Source of the DNA: NCEH01 sp040049195
GTDB lineage: Bacteria > Pseudomonadota > Alphaproteobacteria > Rhizobiales > Xanthobacteraceae
Strand: one strand, 5' to 3'
Assembly: GCF_040049195.1 (NCBI RefSeq)
Contig: NZ_JBDZDL010000005.1
DNA length: 64,000 nucleotides
The notes under the pieces are model-generated. The model was given only the letters and a program-made list of their open reading frames with translations, ran no database searches and was not told the DNA's origin. Positions 1-7,030 of the stretch are shown piece after piece. Position numbers and translations under genes: made by a program. Numbering within the stretch: position 1 is the stretch's first letter; each line of letters begins with the position of its first letter.

Positions 1-30
1 CGTACGCAGAGCGTGCGGAGCAATTTTTAT

Positions 31-366
31 TCAAAGATACTTTGCGTCTTCTCCAATCAACATATCTCGAATGTTGTGCGTGACTGGAAATCCATAGCCT
101 TTCCAGTCGGGCCGAAAATGAAGCTGTCCCGCCTCATGATAGCTGCTGGTGTAGATGTCGGCTGCGATCATCTGCATGGCGATCACGAGCGCTTGGACGG
201 AATCGAAGCCGTGGGCCACCATTGTTTGCCGCCCCTCTGGCCAATCCGTCTCATAGCGACAGATCCAAGCAACGCCCGAGAATTCCGGCGCATAGATCCG
301 GATGGGCACTTCGACATCTCCATCCGAGGTGCGCAAATTTAGCGTCCGCTCCGCAATCGTGTTCAC
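31..366 (-). CDS. DUF6968-like small protein, copy A (putative immunity protein)
   Basis: A soluble protein of 111 aa starting with GTG at 366, preceded by AGGATAGG. It carries the blocks WICRYETDWPEGRQ, FDSVQALVIAMQMI and GYGFPV followed by a C-terminal IRDMLIGEDAKYL. It is clearly paralogous to the product of 379-708, which has the same blocks in the same order. I recognise the pattern as resembling DUF6968 from memory; the biochemical function is unknown. It is the last gene of a minus-strand run that begins with an interrupted toxin-like gene (717-1127), so an immunity role is a reasonable inference, not a demonstrated one. No signal peptide or membrane segment is visible. Confidence 0.7.
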   Translation of the reverse strand: MNTIAERTLNLRTSDGDVEVPIRIYAPEFSGVAWICRYETDWPEGRQTMVAHGFDSVQALVIAMQMIAADIYTSSYHEAGQLHFRPDWKGYGFPVTHNIRDMLIGEDAKYL

Positions 367-378
367 CCCTATCCTGCG

Positions 379-708
379 TCAAAAATACTTCGCATCATCT
401 CCGACAAGCAGATCACGAATGACGGCGGGCACGGGAAATCCGTAACCTTTCCAATCTCCCCAATGCTGAATTTGACCCTCTTTATGGTAGCTGCTTGTAT
501 AAAGATCAGCCCCAATCATGCATAAGGCATTGGACAACGCCTGAAGACCATCGATGCCTGTGGCCGCAATCGCTTGCCTGCCCTCCGGCCAGTCGATTTC
601 ATAGCGGCATGTCCAATTATTACCGGCCCCTTCCGGGAAAAAGACCCTGATCGCAAGTTCGAAGGCGCGCCCAAGCATTTTCAATTTCAATATGCGATCA
701 ACAAACAT
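379..708 (-). CDS. DUF6968-like small protein, copy B (putative immunity protein)
   Basis: A soluble protein of 109 aa. I start it at the ATG at 708 because GAGGTGGG lies 3 nt upstream; an in-frame TTG at 720 is the alternative. The sequence has WTCRYEIDWPEGRQ, GLQALSNALCMIGADLYTSSYHKEG and GYGFPV...IRDLLVGDDAKYF, matching copy A (31-366) block for block. The gene begins only 8 nt after the stop of the toxin-like gene at 717, which fits translational coupling in an effector/immunity operon. Two adjacent divergent copies suggest a tandem duplication. Function is inferred from context only. Confidence 0.72.
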   Translation of the reverse strand: MFVDRILKLKMLGRAFELAIRVFFPEGAGNNWTCRYEIDWPEGRQAIAATGIDGLQALSNALCMIGADLYTSSYHKEGQIQHWGDWKGYGFPVPAVIRDLLVGDDAKYF

Positions 709-716
709 GTCCCACC

Positions 717-1127
717 TCAATAGCTAAGCGGAGGAAATGGCTCCTCGTATAAGCACGCCGCGTATCTTTCAGAAGCTTGCTTATGGCAGGATGCAAGTCC
801 GACCATATTGCAATGAAAGGTGTCCCGTTGAAATAATACAAGACATTCGGCTTCCCGGGCCGGACTAACACGGCGTGTTGCCGCATACTGCGGACCTCGT
901 GGCATTTTATTTTGGTGAGAACCATGAAGCAGACAAGCTTTCCCTTCGGCTCCAACATCAACCCATTGCCCACCCTCTGGAGTACCTGCAGGGGCACGCG
1001 GTTGACCGGGATCGAAGCGTGCCTTTCCTGAGAAATAGTCACGGAGAAGCTTGATCTGAACCCGCAGGTTCGTCAGCTCTCTATCTATGCTCTGCTACTC
1101 TCTTAGGTCAGACGTCGACAATGTCAT
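717..1127 (-). pseudogene. Toxin-like gene interrupted by an early amber codon
   Basis: An ATG at 1127 follows a strong GGAGGTGG. The frame reads MTLSTSDLRE, then TAG at 1097-1095, and continues in the same frame for 126 more codons to TGA at 717. The part after the amber holds a coiled stretch (DRELTNLRVQIKLLRDYF), the linker KARFDPGQPRAPAGTPEGGQWV written here in two parts (KARFDPGQPRAP, AGTPEGGQWV) that is typical of polymorphic-toxin and phage-associated polypeptides, and a cysteine-rich C-terminus (ECLVLFQRDTFHC, ASCHKQASERYAACL). No ATG, GTG or TTG exists between the amber and the linker. Two DUF6968-like genes follow immediately. Either the toxin was inactivated by nonsense mutation, or the amber is read through; I favour inactivation. 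Confidence 0.55.
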
Positions 1128-1161
1128 TGCCACCTCCATCGACTATAAAGATGGAGTATTT

Positions 1162-1187
1162 AATCCTAAAATCAATAGGATTTTTTT
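1162..1187 (+). terminator. Hairpin with T tract, orphan
   Basis: AATCCTA and TAGGATT form a perfect 7-bp stem (1162-1168, 1176-1182) with a 7-nt loop, followed by a run of T on the plus strand. No plus-strand gene precedes it, so the terminator reading is uncertain. It lies upstream of the toxin-like gene on the minus strand and could instead belong to that promoter region. The rest of 1128-1333 shows no gene that I can support. Confidence 0.3.
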
Positions 1188-1333
1188 CATGCTTAACGCA
1201 AGGCGCTCCTAACCTCAATCCAGGCAAGGCGCTGAGCTTAGGGGCGGTCGCGGCGAAAGGGGCAGACGGCACACCTAAAGATTCAAACCCACGTCCCACC
1301 AAGGCCTGTTTCAACGAACAGCCACCACCCCCC

Positions 1334-2152
1334 TCACCCCCGCACGGCGGCCCGCTCTTCCGCCGCGCGCAGCTTTTCGGCCCGCTTGGTGGCGATGGAG
1401 GCGATGATGACCGCGACCGTCACCACGCCGATCAGGATCGAGCAGGCGGCGTTGATTTCCGGCGTCACGCCGAGACGCACCTGGGAATAGATGCGCATGG
1501 GCAGCGTGGTCGCCCCCGGCCCGGTGGTGAAGCTCGCGATCACGAGATCGTCCAGCGAGAGCGTGAAGGCCAGCATGAAGCCGGAGAGCACCGCCGGGAG
1601 GATCAGCGGCAAGGTGATGGTGAAGAAGGTCTTGAACGGCGGGCAGCCGAGATCGAGCGCGGCTTCCTCCAGCGAGCGGTCGAAGGTGACGAGGCGCGAT
1701 TGCACCACCACCGCGACGAAGCACATGGTGAAGGTGATGTGGGCGAGCGTGATGGTCCAGAAGCCGCGCTCGAAGCCCACCGCCACGAACAGCAGCAGCA
1801 GCGACAGGCCGGTGATGACTTCCGGCATCACCAGCGGCGCATAGGTCATGCCCGAGAACAGGGTGCGGCCGAAGAACCGGCCGTAGCGGGTGAGCGCCAG
1901 CGCCGCCATGGTGCCGAGCACGGTCGCCGCCACAGAGGAGATGAAGGCCACCCGCAGCGTGACCCAGGCGGCGTCGATCAGCTGGTCGTTCTGGAACAAC
2001 GACACGTACCATTGGAAGGAAAAGCCCGCCCATACCGTGACGAGCCGGGAGGCGTTGAAGGAATAGATCACCAGCAGCAGGATGGGGATGTAGAGAAACG
2101 CGAACCCCAGCACCAGCGAAGTGACGTTGAACCAGGACGGGTTCTTGTTCAT
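1334..2152 (-). CDS. potI: Polyamine-type ABC transporter permease, PotI-like
   Basis: A 272-aa inner-membrane permease with about six hydrophobic segments. The EAA-type cytoplasmic loop is visible as EEAALDLGCPPFKTFFTITLPLILP around residues 165-190 (seen as EEAALDLGCP then FKTFFTITLPLILP). That motif contacts the ATPase. It is the second permease of a putrescine/spermidine-type importer; its ATG overlaps the stop of the PotH-like gene by 4 nt (2149-2152), so the pair is translationally coupled. The ATPase gene is upstream at 3079-4245. No periplasmic binding protein gene is present in the window, so substrate specificity rests on family resemblance only. Confidence 0.85.
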   Translation of the reverse strand: MNKNPSWFNVTSLVLGFAFLYIPILLLVIYSFNASRLVTVWAGFSFQWYVSLFQNDQLIDAAWVTLRVAFISSVAATVLGTMAALALTRYGRFFGRTLFSGMTYAPLVMPEVITGLSLLLLFVAVGFERGFWTITLAHITFTMCFVAVVVQSRLVTFDRSLEEAALDLGCPPFKTFFTITLPLILPAVLSGFMLAFTLSLDDLVIASFTTGPGATTLPMRIYSQVRLGVTPEINAACSILIGVVTVAVIIASIATKRAEKLRAAEERAAVRG

Positions 2153-3066
2153 TTCCCGGCCTCCAATTGGCGCGCCTGGATGTTCTGGTAGATCACGATC
2201 GGCACCACCAGCAACAGGAGCAGCAGCACCGCCACCGCCGAGGAGGAGGTCCAGGACCGGTTGACGGTGAATTCAGTCCAGAGCGATTTGCCGATCATCA
2301 TGGTGTCCGACCCGCCCAACAGGTCGGGAATGACGAACTCGCCCACCGCGGGGATGAAGCACAAAAGCGCGCCCGCCGCGACGCCCGGCAGGGAAAGCGG
2401 GAAGGTGATGAGCCAGAACGCCCGCGCCGAGGGACAGCCGAGGTCCTCCGCCGCCTCCAGCAAGGTGGGGTCGAGCTTTTCCAGCGCCGAATAGAGCGGC
2501 AGCACCATGAAGGGCAGATAGGAATAGACGATGCCGATATAGACGGCGAGGTCGGTATTCAGGATCTCCAGCGGCGTATCAATCACGCCCATGCCCATCA
2601 GGGCCTGGTTCAGCAGCCCCTCCGGCGAGAGAATGCCGATCCACGCATAGACGCGGATCAGGAACGAGGTCCAGAACGGCAGGATTACCAGCATCAGCAG
2701 CGTCGGCTGGATCGAGCGCGGCGCCCGCGCCATGGCATAGGCGATGGGATAGCCCACCAGCAGCAGAAGCACGGTGGAAATGGAGGCGATGACGAGGCTG
2801 GAGCCATAGGCGCCGATGAACTCGTTATCGAAGCTCAGCACATAGAAGTAATTGGCGAAGGACAGCTGGGAGACATAATCCTTCAGCCCCGCCCAGCCCT
2901 GGGACAGATCCAGCAGCGGCGTATAGGGAGGCGAGGCGAGGATATCCTGGGACAAGCTGATCTTCACGACGATCAGGAACGGCACCAGGAACAGCGCGAG
3001 CAGCCACAGATAGGGAATCGCGATGACGAAGAGCCGTCCGCTTCCCTTTTCGCCAGCCATGGGCAT
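2149..3066 (-). CDS. potH: Polyamine-type ABC transporter permease, PotH-like
   Basis: A 305-aa inner-membrane permease with an N-terminal membrane segment (LFVIAIPYLWLLALFLVPFL) and about five more. The EAA loop LEAAEDLGCPSARAFWLITF is near residue 205-225. AAGGAGA lies just ahead of the ATG at 3066. It pairs with the PotI-like permease and the PotG-like ATPase in a minus-strand operon (potG-potH-potI order). In characterised systems these form a heterodimeric channel for putrescine or spermidine; here the exact substrate is inferred. Confidence 0.86.
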   Translation of the reverse strand: MPMAGEKGSGRLFVIAIPYLWLLALFLVPFLIVVKISLSQDILASPPYTPLLDLSQGWAGLKDYVSQLSFANYFYVLSFDNEFIGAYGSSLVIASISTVLLLLVGYPIAYAMARAPRSIQPTLLMLVILPFWTSFLIRVYAWIGILSPEGLLNQALMGMGVIDTPLEILNTDLAVYIGIVYSYLPFMVLPLYSALEKLDPTLLEAAEDLGCPSARAFWLITFPLSLPGVAAGALLCFIPAVGEFVIPDLLGGSDTMMIGKSLWTEFTVNRSWTSSSAVAVLLLLLLVVPIVIYQNIQARQLEAGK

Positions 3067-3078
3067 GGTGCGTCTCCT

Positions 3079-4245
3079 TCAGCGGGTCAGGACCACGCCG
3101 GCGCTCGGCGCGAAGGTGACGAAGACCTTGTCTTCCCAGGAAATCGGCCGCTCCACCACGCGCGACTGGTTGGGCAGCGACACCTTGATGCGCGTGCCGC
3201 ACGGCAGTTCCACATGGTAGATGGAGAGATCGCCGAGATAGCCGATGTCCCAGATCTCGCCGGTGAAGCAATTTCGGCTCATGTCCGCCGGTGCATCCAG
3301 CGAAATCCGCATCTTCTCGGGGCGGATGGCGAGCCAGGCGGTGTCGCCGGCCGCCGCCTCGACGCTTTGGGCGATCTCGATCGGGGCCGGCGTGACGCTG
3401 GAGGCGAGGCGCACGTCGCCGTTGGCGCAGCTTTCCACCTTGCATTCCAGCATGTTCACGTCGCCGATGAAGTCGGCCACATAGCGCGTGGCGGGAGCTT
3501 CATAGATGGTGGAGGGCGGCGCCACCTGCACCAGCACGCCATTGTTCATCACGGCGATGCGGTCGGCCACCGTCATGGCCTCTTCCTGGTCGTGGGTCAC
3601 GATCAGGAAGGTCATGCCCAGCTCCATCTGCAGATCCATGAGCTCGAACTGGGTCTCCTCGCGCAGCTTCTTGTCGAGCGCGCCCAAAGGCTCGTCCAGC
3701 AGCAGCACCTTGGGGCGGGTCGCCAGCGAGCGGGCGAGCGCCACGCGCTGGCGCTGGCCGCCGGACAATTGGTGCGGCTTGCGCTGGGCGAATTTCTCCA
3801 GCTTCACCAGCTTCAGCATCTCGGCGACCCGGCCGGCGATCTCGCCCTTGGGCATGCCCAATTGCTTGGGCCCGAAGGCGATGTTGTCGGCCACGGTCAT
3901 GTGCGGGAAGAGCGCGTAGGACTGGAACATCATGTTCACGGGCCGCTTGTAGGGCGGCACGCCGGCGAGATCCTGCCCGGCCAGCAGCACCCGCCCCTCG
4001 GTGGGCTCCTCGAAGCCGGCGAGCATGCGCATCAAGGTGGTCTTGCCGCAGCCGGAAGGGCCGAGCAGCGCGAAGAACTCGCGCTCATAAATGTCGATGC
4101 TGACGTGGTCGACGGCGGTGAATTCGCCGAAACGCTTGACCACGTTGTCAAACCGGATCAGCGGCGTTGCCGCCGGATCGGTCCATGGCGCGAAGGAGCG
4201 TCTCACGGCTCCGATGGTTTGCGTGCGCGCCTTTTCGGTTGCCAT
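3079..4245 (-). CDS. potG: Polyamine-type ABC transporter ATPase, PotG/PotA-like
   Basis: A 388-aa ATP-binding subunit. Walker A GPSGCGKTT is at residues 62-70, the signature LSGGQRQRVALARSLA near 158, Walker B VLLLDEPLGALD near 178, and a C-terminal TOBE-like region after residue 270. I place the start at ATG 4245, behind GGGGGAG; the frame remains open upstream but that part lacks any family similarity. It heads a three-gene importer operon with two permeases 13 nt downstream. The N-terminal ~30 residues before the ABC domain are as expected for PotG. A substrate-binding protein gene is missing here and may be elsewhere in the genome. Confidence 0.88.
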   Translation of the reverse strand: MATEKARTQTIGAVRRSFAPWTDPAATPLIRFDNVVKRFGEFTAVDHVSIDIYEREFFALLGPSGCGKTTLMRMLAGFEEPTEGRVLLAGQDLAGVPPYKRPVNMMFQSYALFPHMTVADNIAFGPKQLGMPKGEIAGRVAEMLKLVKLEKFAQRKPHQLSGGQRQRVALARSLATRPKVLLLDEPLGALDKKLREETQFELMDLQMELGMTFLIVTHDQEEAMTVADRIAVMNNGVLVQVAPPSTIYEAPATRYVADFIGDVNMLECKVESCANGDVRLASSVTPAPIEIAQSVEAAAGDTAWLAIRPEKMRISLDAPADMSRNCFTGEIWDIGYLGDLSIYHVELPCGTRIKVSLPNQSRVVERPISWEDKVFVTFAPSAGVVLTR

Positions 4246-4714
4246 CGGCTCCCCCGGTCCGCCTATGCCTGAGGGGAGGCTAGCATCAATCCGGCGCCGC
4301 TCAAGTCTTGTGCACGCGTAAAAAACAGAAGGTCGGCGCCCAAGGAAGCGGCAAATCGCCCATCCGGGTAGGGAGAAGCCGGTAAATGGAAGGAGATGCC
4401 CGCACCGCATCCGCAGCGGCGCCGGGAATGGCCCATCGCGCCTTCCAGGCCTTGCGTCATGCGGCACCACGCGGGCGGGTCGGGCCCCGGCGCCCGGGTG
4501 GCACAGCCAGGGGTGGGGAAGGTTAGGGTCGCTTTTTCGCGCCGATGCAAGGTTGACCACAGATCCGATGGACCACGGGCTTGCACCCTCAGCCGGCTTG
4601 TGGCAAGGAACCCCCCACTCGCGGCGGACCACTCCGCCGCCGGGTCGGTTCCGTTCCCTGCGCGCAGGATGCGCGCATATATCGAAGGGCACCCTTCGGT
4701 CGGAACCCTAGGAT
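4246..4714. other. Gene-free stretch upstream of potG and of tRNA-Thr
   Basis: About 470 bp between the ATPase gene and tRNA-Thr. Open frames exist on both strands but none has family similarity or a good ribosome site. It must hold the promoter of the potGHI operon on the minus strand and that of tRNA-Thr on the plus strand; I cannot point to unambiguous -35/-10 elements for either. Confidence 0.5.
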
Positions 4715-4789
4715 GCTGCGGTAGCTCAGTGGTAGAGCACTCCATTGGTAATGGAGAGGTCGAGAGTTCAATCCTCTCTCGCAGCACCA
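4715..4789 (+). tRNA. tRNA-Thr (anticodon GGT)
   Basis: A complete cloverleaf: acceptor GCTGCGG (4715-4721) pairs with tCGCAGC before ACCA; the D arm contains GCTCAGTGGTAGAGC; the anticodon stem CTCCA/TGGAG encloses TTGGTAA with anticodon GGT, which reads ACC (Thr); the T arm contains GTTCAATC. CCA is encoded. The 3' half from 4738 onward is repeated at 44726-44777, so this gene is the prophage attachment site and stays functional because the phage supplies an identical 3' end. Confidence 0.95.
4738..4789 (+). repeat. attL core (52-bp direct repeat, copy 1)
   Basis: Identical over 52 bp to 44726-44777. It begins in the anticodon arm of tRNA-Thr and runs through the encoded CCA. The flanking bases differ on both sides (G versus A before, G versus T after), which fixes the repeat limits. 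Confidence 0.93.
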
Positions 4790-4827
4790 GCATTTCCAAC
4801 GGCTCGCTTGACCCCACGCAAACAAGC

Positions 4828-4847
4828 CGGACAGATATCCGGACAGA
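4828..4847 (+). repeat. Putative integrase arm-type sites, left end
   Basis: CGGACAGA occurs at 4828-4835 and again at 4840-4847, 12 bp apart, 39 bp inside attL. The same word recurs three times just inside attR (44630-44681). Position at both prophage ends fits arm-type binding sites of the integrase N-terminal domain; this is inference. Confidence 0.5.
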
Positions 4848-4863
4848 AATCGCGAGCCCGGAC

Positions 4864-5292
4864 TTAAGCGGCCGGTCGGCCAAAATGAAAAGGGCTCGCA
4901 GCATGCGAGCCCTTTGCCGGCTGGGCGCTTAGAGCTTCGATCTCGGCCAGCTTGTCCACCATGCGCTTGCGGAGGCGAACGTCATAGCCGGACACCAAGG
5001 TGAGCGTGTGCTCCTTGTCGAGATGGATCATCGTGACATAGCCACGCGCATCCTTCTCCCAAGTCACTGATTTTCCGAGATGACGCAAAACTGCGTCATC
5101 GATCAGCGGACCCTCGAACTTCCCACCGGGGTCGCTGTAGAGTTCGGAGAGCATCTTCTTGATATCACGGATCACATCGCCGTGGCGCTTCTCCGTCACC
5201 TCGGCGATGTCCGCGCTGGACATCGACAGCGAGGGTCCGAGGCTGGGGGCTTTCAAAATCAGGGGAAACTGACTACCTTCATGCGCGTTCAT
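4864..5292 (-). CDS. Rha family phage regulatory protein
   Basis: A 142-aa protein whose central block SSADIAEVTEKRHGDVIRDI is the hallmark of the Rha domain, followed by DARGYVTMIHLDKEHTLTLVSGYD and RLRKRMVDKLAEIE, also typical. Rha proteins are found in temperate phages and are thought to regulate lytic development in relation to host IHF; direct function here is inferred from the family. It is the gene closest to attL and is transcribed toward it. Its start overlaps the end of the RHH gene at 5279-5527 by 14 nt, so the two form an operon. A terminator hairpin overlaps its last codons. Confidence 0.85.
   Translation of the reverse strand: MNAHEGSQFPLILKAPSLGPSLSMSSADIAEVTEKRHGDVIRDIKKMLSELYSDPGGKFEGPLIDDAVLRHLGKSVTWEKDARGYVTMIHLDKEHTLTLVSGYDVRLRKRMVDKLAEIEALSAQPAKGSHAASPFHFGRPAA
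4889..4915 (-). terminator. Intrinsic terminator overlapping the 3' end of the rha gene
   Basis: AAAGGGCTCGCA and TGCGAGCCCTTT form a perfect 12-bp stem with a 3-nt loop. Read on the minus strand it is followed by TCATTTTGG. The stem lies within the last codons of the Rha reading frame, which stops at 4864. Confidence 0.65.
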
Positions 5293-5527
5293 TCGCGGCT
5301 CCTGCTGTGGATTGAGCTTCAGGAGCGGCGACGGAGCCTGCCAGGGTGTAACCGTCGTCGCTCTTCTCGTTAGCGGCCCCGCTAGGGCTCATCATCCGAT
5401 CCATCCGTTCCCGAATGCACCGCATGACTTCGCTGTTGAGCGAGGCGCCGTTGCGCTTCGCCTGATCCAAGAGCCACCCCTTCATAAGGGGAGGCACGCG
5501 GAATTTAAGCTGAGCGTCTGTTCGCAC
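5279..5527 (-). CDS. Arc-type ribbon-helix-helix DNA-binding protein
   Basis: An 82-aa protein. Residues 5-42 (LKFRVPPLMKGWLLDQAKRNGASLNSEVMRCIRERMD) follow the ribbon-helix-helix pattern: a basic strand with alternating residues, then two helices containing NGASLNSEVMRCI. Arc-like proteins bind DNA as dimers of dimers and usually repress. It lies directly upstream of rha with a 14-nt overlap and probably shares a transcript. The C-terminal third is alanine/serine-rich and probably unstructured. Its operator is unknown; palindromes at 6088 and 6151 are candidates. Confidence 0.75.
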   Translation of the reverse strand: MRTDAQLKFRVPPLMKGWLLDQAKRNGASLNSEVMRCIRERMDRMMSPSGAANEKSDDGYTLAGSVAAPEAQSTAGAANERA

Positions 5528-5778
5528 TTCAAGCCTCCATTGACCACCGTGGTAAGGACATTACAGGAACATCCATCTGAGCGGCAGATTTTTTCTGCAT
5601 TCCCGCAGCAATGCTCGATTTCCCTACAATTCCCATAATTCACCTATTTATCCACAGGCCTCAGTTTATCTCTGAAGACATGCAGATCCGCCGCGGTGTG
5701 GTCACCGTTGCGCTCGTGGCGTCTGCCGAAGACTGCATCCATTGATCGAACATATAACTGATAGCCGGACTTCTGGCT

Positions 5779-5937
5779 CTACGACACGGGCGGCGCGCCC
5801 GGTTGGTCGGCGGCACACACAGCCTCCAAGCCCTTCTTGATCAAGAAGCGGATGGTCTCTGCCCGGCTGGCTTTGCCAGCGGGTACGCCCCACGCGTCAA
5901 TGGCCTCAACCTCAGCTTCTGGCGCGATCAGAACCAC
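5779..5937 (-). CDS. Small ribbon-helix-helix-like protein
   Basis: A short 52-aa frame beginning with GTG at 5937 behind GAAGGGGG. It reads VLIAPEAEVEAIDAWGVPAG, then KASRAETIRFLIKKGLEAV, which is the RHH helix-turn-helix signature (SRAETIRFLIKKGL). An in-frame stop lies upstream, so no longer version exists. Regulatory role inferred from fold. The interval 5528-5778 to its left holds no gene that I can support. Confidence 0.5.
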   Translation of the reverse strand: MVLIAPEAEVEAIDAWGVPAGKASRAETIRFLIKKGLEAVCAADQPGAPPVS

Positions 5938-6087
5938 ACATACCCCCTTCGGTGTCCGGTAGAGATCGAAAGACGGTTCGAAGGGTTACCTCGGCAATGA
6001 CGGAAAGGCCTTCTTTGAACGGAACGGAACATGGGTTGAAGAAAACTATATGCCTTTCTGAAAATCAGACGTGGCTTCGTCTATAAT

Positions 6088-6110
6088 CAAGTCGCAAAAA
6101 TTGCGACTTG
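6088..6110. promoter_or_regulatory. Perfect 23-bp palindrome, operator-like site 1
   Basis: CAAGTCGCAA and TTGCGACTTG flank AAA. It is preceded by TCTATAAT, so it may overlap a -10 element. A second, related site begins exactly 63 bp downstream. No gene is supported in 5938-6435 apart from these sites. Confidence 0.55.
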
Positions 6111-6150
6111 ATGTTGGAAAAATCGGCCCGCTATTATGCTGATCTACAAT

Positions 6151-6173
6151 CAAGTGGCCAATTTGGCCGCTTG
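6151..6173. promoter_or_regulatory. 23-bp palindrome, operator-like site 2
   Basis: CAAGTGGCCAA and TTGGCCGCTTG around a central T, with one mismatch. It is preceded by TCTACAAT, so sites 1 and 2 share TCTAYAATCAAGT on the left. Spacing of 63 bp is six helical turns, placing both on one DNA face. Confidence 0.55.
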
Positions 6174-6435
6174 ACGGCCCCTCGCCGGGACCGTACGGCA
6201 AGTTTTGTCTGATGGATACACTGCCCAGATCAATGTGGGTCGCTTTCCCGGCTCTGTTCCCGCTGCCAATGTCGCTCGGCGTGTGAAATTTCATAGCTCA
6301 TGCGGCTTGGGAAAAATCCCAAAATCTATGGGAGCCCTCGGCATACGTTAGCCCTGCGTGCCGGTAACGATGGCGCTTACCGATCAGGGGCGGTCATGGA
6401 TGATGGCCGCGACGACGCGGCGGAGATTGAATAGC

Positions 6436-6747
6436 ATGCCAGAGCAAGCCCGCCGCCTTACGGCAGAAACCATTCTCGCAGATCGGCCCATGCGCCCACA
6501 GCAGGTGGCGGAGCGCTGGGGATGCTCGGAGAAGCACGTTCGCAATTTGATTAGGGATGGCGCCTTGGGTCACTTCCGCCTCGGCGGCCGGCTCCTTAGG
6601 ATCCCGGCCTCGGCTGTGGAGGAATACGAGCGATGCCAAATCCAGCGTGCAAGCTCGGACGACTCAACGGCCGGTGGGTCGCCTCGTGCTGGGCGGGCCG
6701 GAAGTACAAACAATTCCGCCTTGAAGCGAGCACTTGCCAAGAGGTAG
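6436..6747 (+). CDS. Excisionase-type HTH DNA-binding protein
   Basis: A 103-aa protein; I start it at the ATG at 6436 (MPEQARR), since the upstream in-frame extension has no family similarity. Residues 21-66 contain MRPQQVAERWGCSEKHVRNL and LGGRLLRIPASAVEEYE, the winged-helix excisionase (HTH_17) pattern. Such proteins bend att DNA or act as regulators. Its 3' end is overlapped by a small frame (6633-6785) resembling the start of a tyrosine integrase, the arrangement expected of an old xis-int module. Confidence 0.75.
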   Translation: MPEQARRLTAETILADRPMRPQQVAERWGCSEKHVRNLIRDGALGHFRLGGRLLRIPASAVEEYERCQIQRASSDDSTAGGSPRAGRAGSTNNSALKRALAKR

Positions 6748-6785
6748 AGCGCCCGACGCGCCTACTAAAGGAGGGACAGAGGTAA
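6633..6785 (+). pseudogene. Integrase N-terminal remnant (arm-binding-domain-like)
   Basis: A 50-codon frame starting at ATG 6633 behind GTGGAGG. It reads MPNPACKLGRLNGRWVASCW, then AGRKYKQFRLEASTCQEVER before diverging. The pattern (GRLNGR-x-V ... W ... YKQFRLEA) resembles the arm-binding N-terminus of tyrosine recombinases in related bacteria. Only that part is present; the catalytic domain is absent. It overlaps the HTH gene upstream by 115 bp and shares a base with the ATG at 6785, so it may still be translated as a small peptide. Confidence 0.4.
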
Positions 6786-6964
6786 TGCCGCGCCGCGCCG
6801 CAATTCTCACGCAGGCAGACATGGCGCGGGCGTTCCGCGCCGCGCGTCAGGCTGGTGTGCACATCCGGATCGATGTGGCCGCCGGCACAATCGAAACCAT
6901 CGACGCGGAAAAGGATAAGATCGTTCCTCTGCCCATCGAGGACGAAAAGCCGATCTTCCTCTGA
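6785..6964 (+). CDS. Small phage protein, function unknown
   Basis: A 59-aa protein starting at ATG 6785, overlapping the TAA of the preceding small frame. AAAGGAGGG lies about 20 nt upstream. The sequence MPRRAAILTQADMARAFRAA followed by GVHIRIDVAAGTIETIDAE is a helix then a strand-rich segment; similar short proteins lie beside excisionases in related prophages as I recall. No catalytic motif. Confidence 0.55.
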   Translation: MPRRAAILTQADMARAFRAARQAGVHIRIDVAAGTIETIDAEKDKIVPLPIEDEKPIFL

Positions 6965-7030
6965 CCCGTTCATTTCAAGCGGTGCTCCGGGTCGAGAGCC
7001 TGTTGAGCGATAACCTAAAAGGCGCGGCAG

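Noticed and set aside
1240..1330. A tRNA-like end (GATTCAAACCCACGTCCCACCA)
   Set aside because: The T stem does not pair (AAAGA cannot match CCACG) and no anticodon arm is found upstream.
1121..4272. Very long open frames on the plus strand opposite the potGHI genes
   Set aside because: They are antisense frames created by high GC content. Their products are Arg/His/Gln-rich with no family similarity, whereas the minus strand encodes clear ABC transporter subunits.
6046..6294. 82-aa frame on the minus strand across the two palindromes
   Set aside because: No ribosome site, no similarity, and its codons are just the palindromic repeats.
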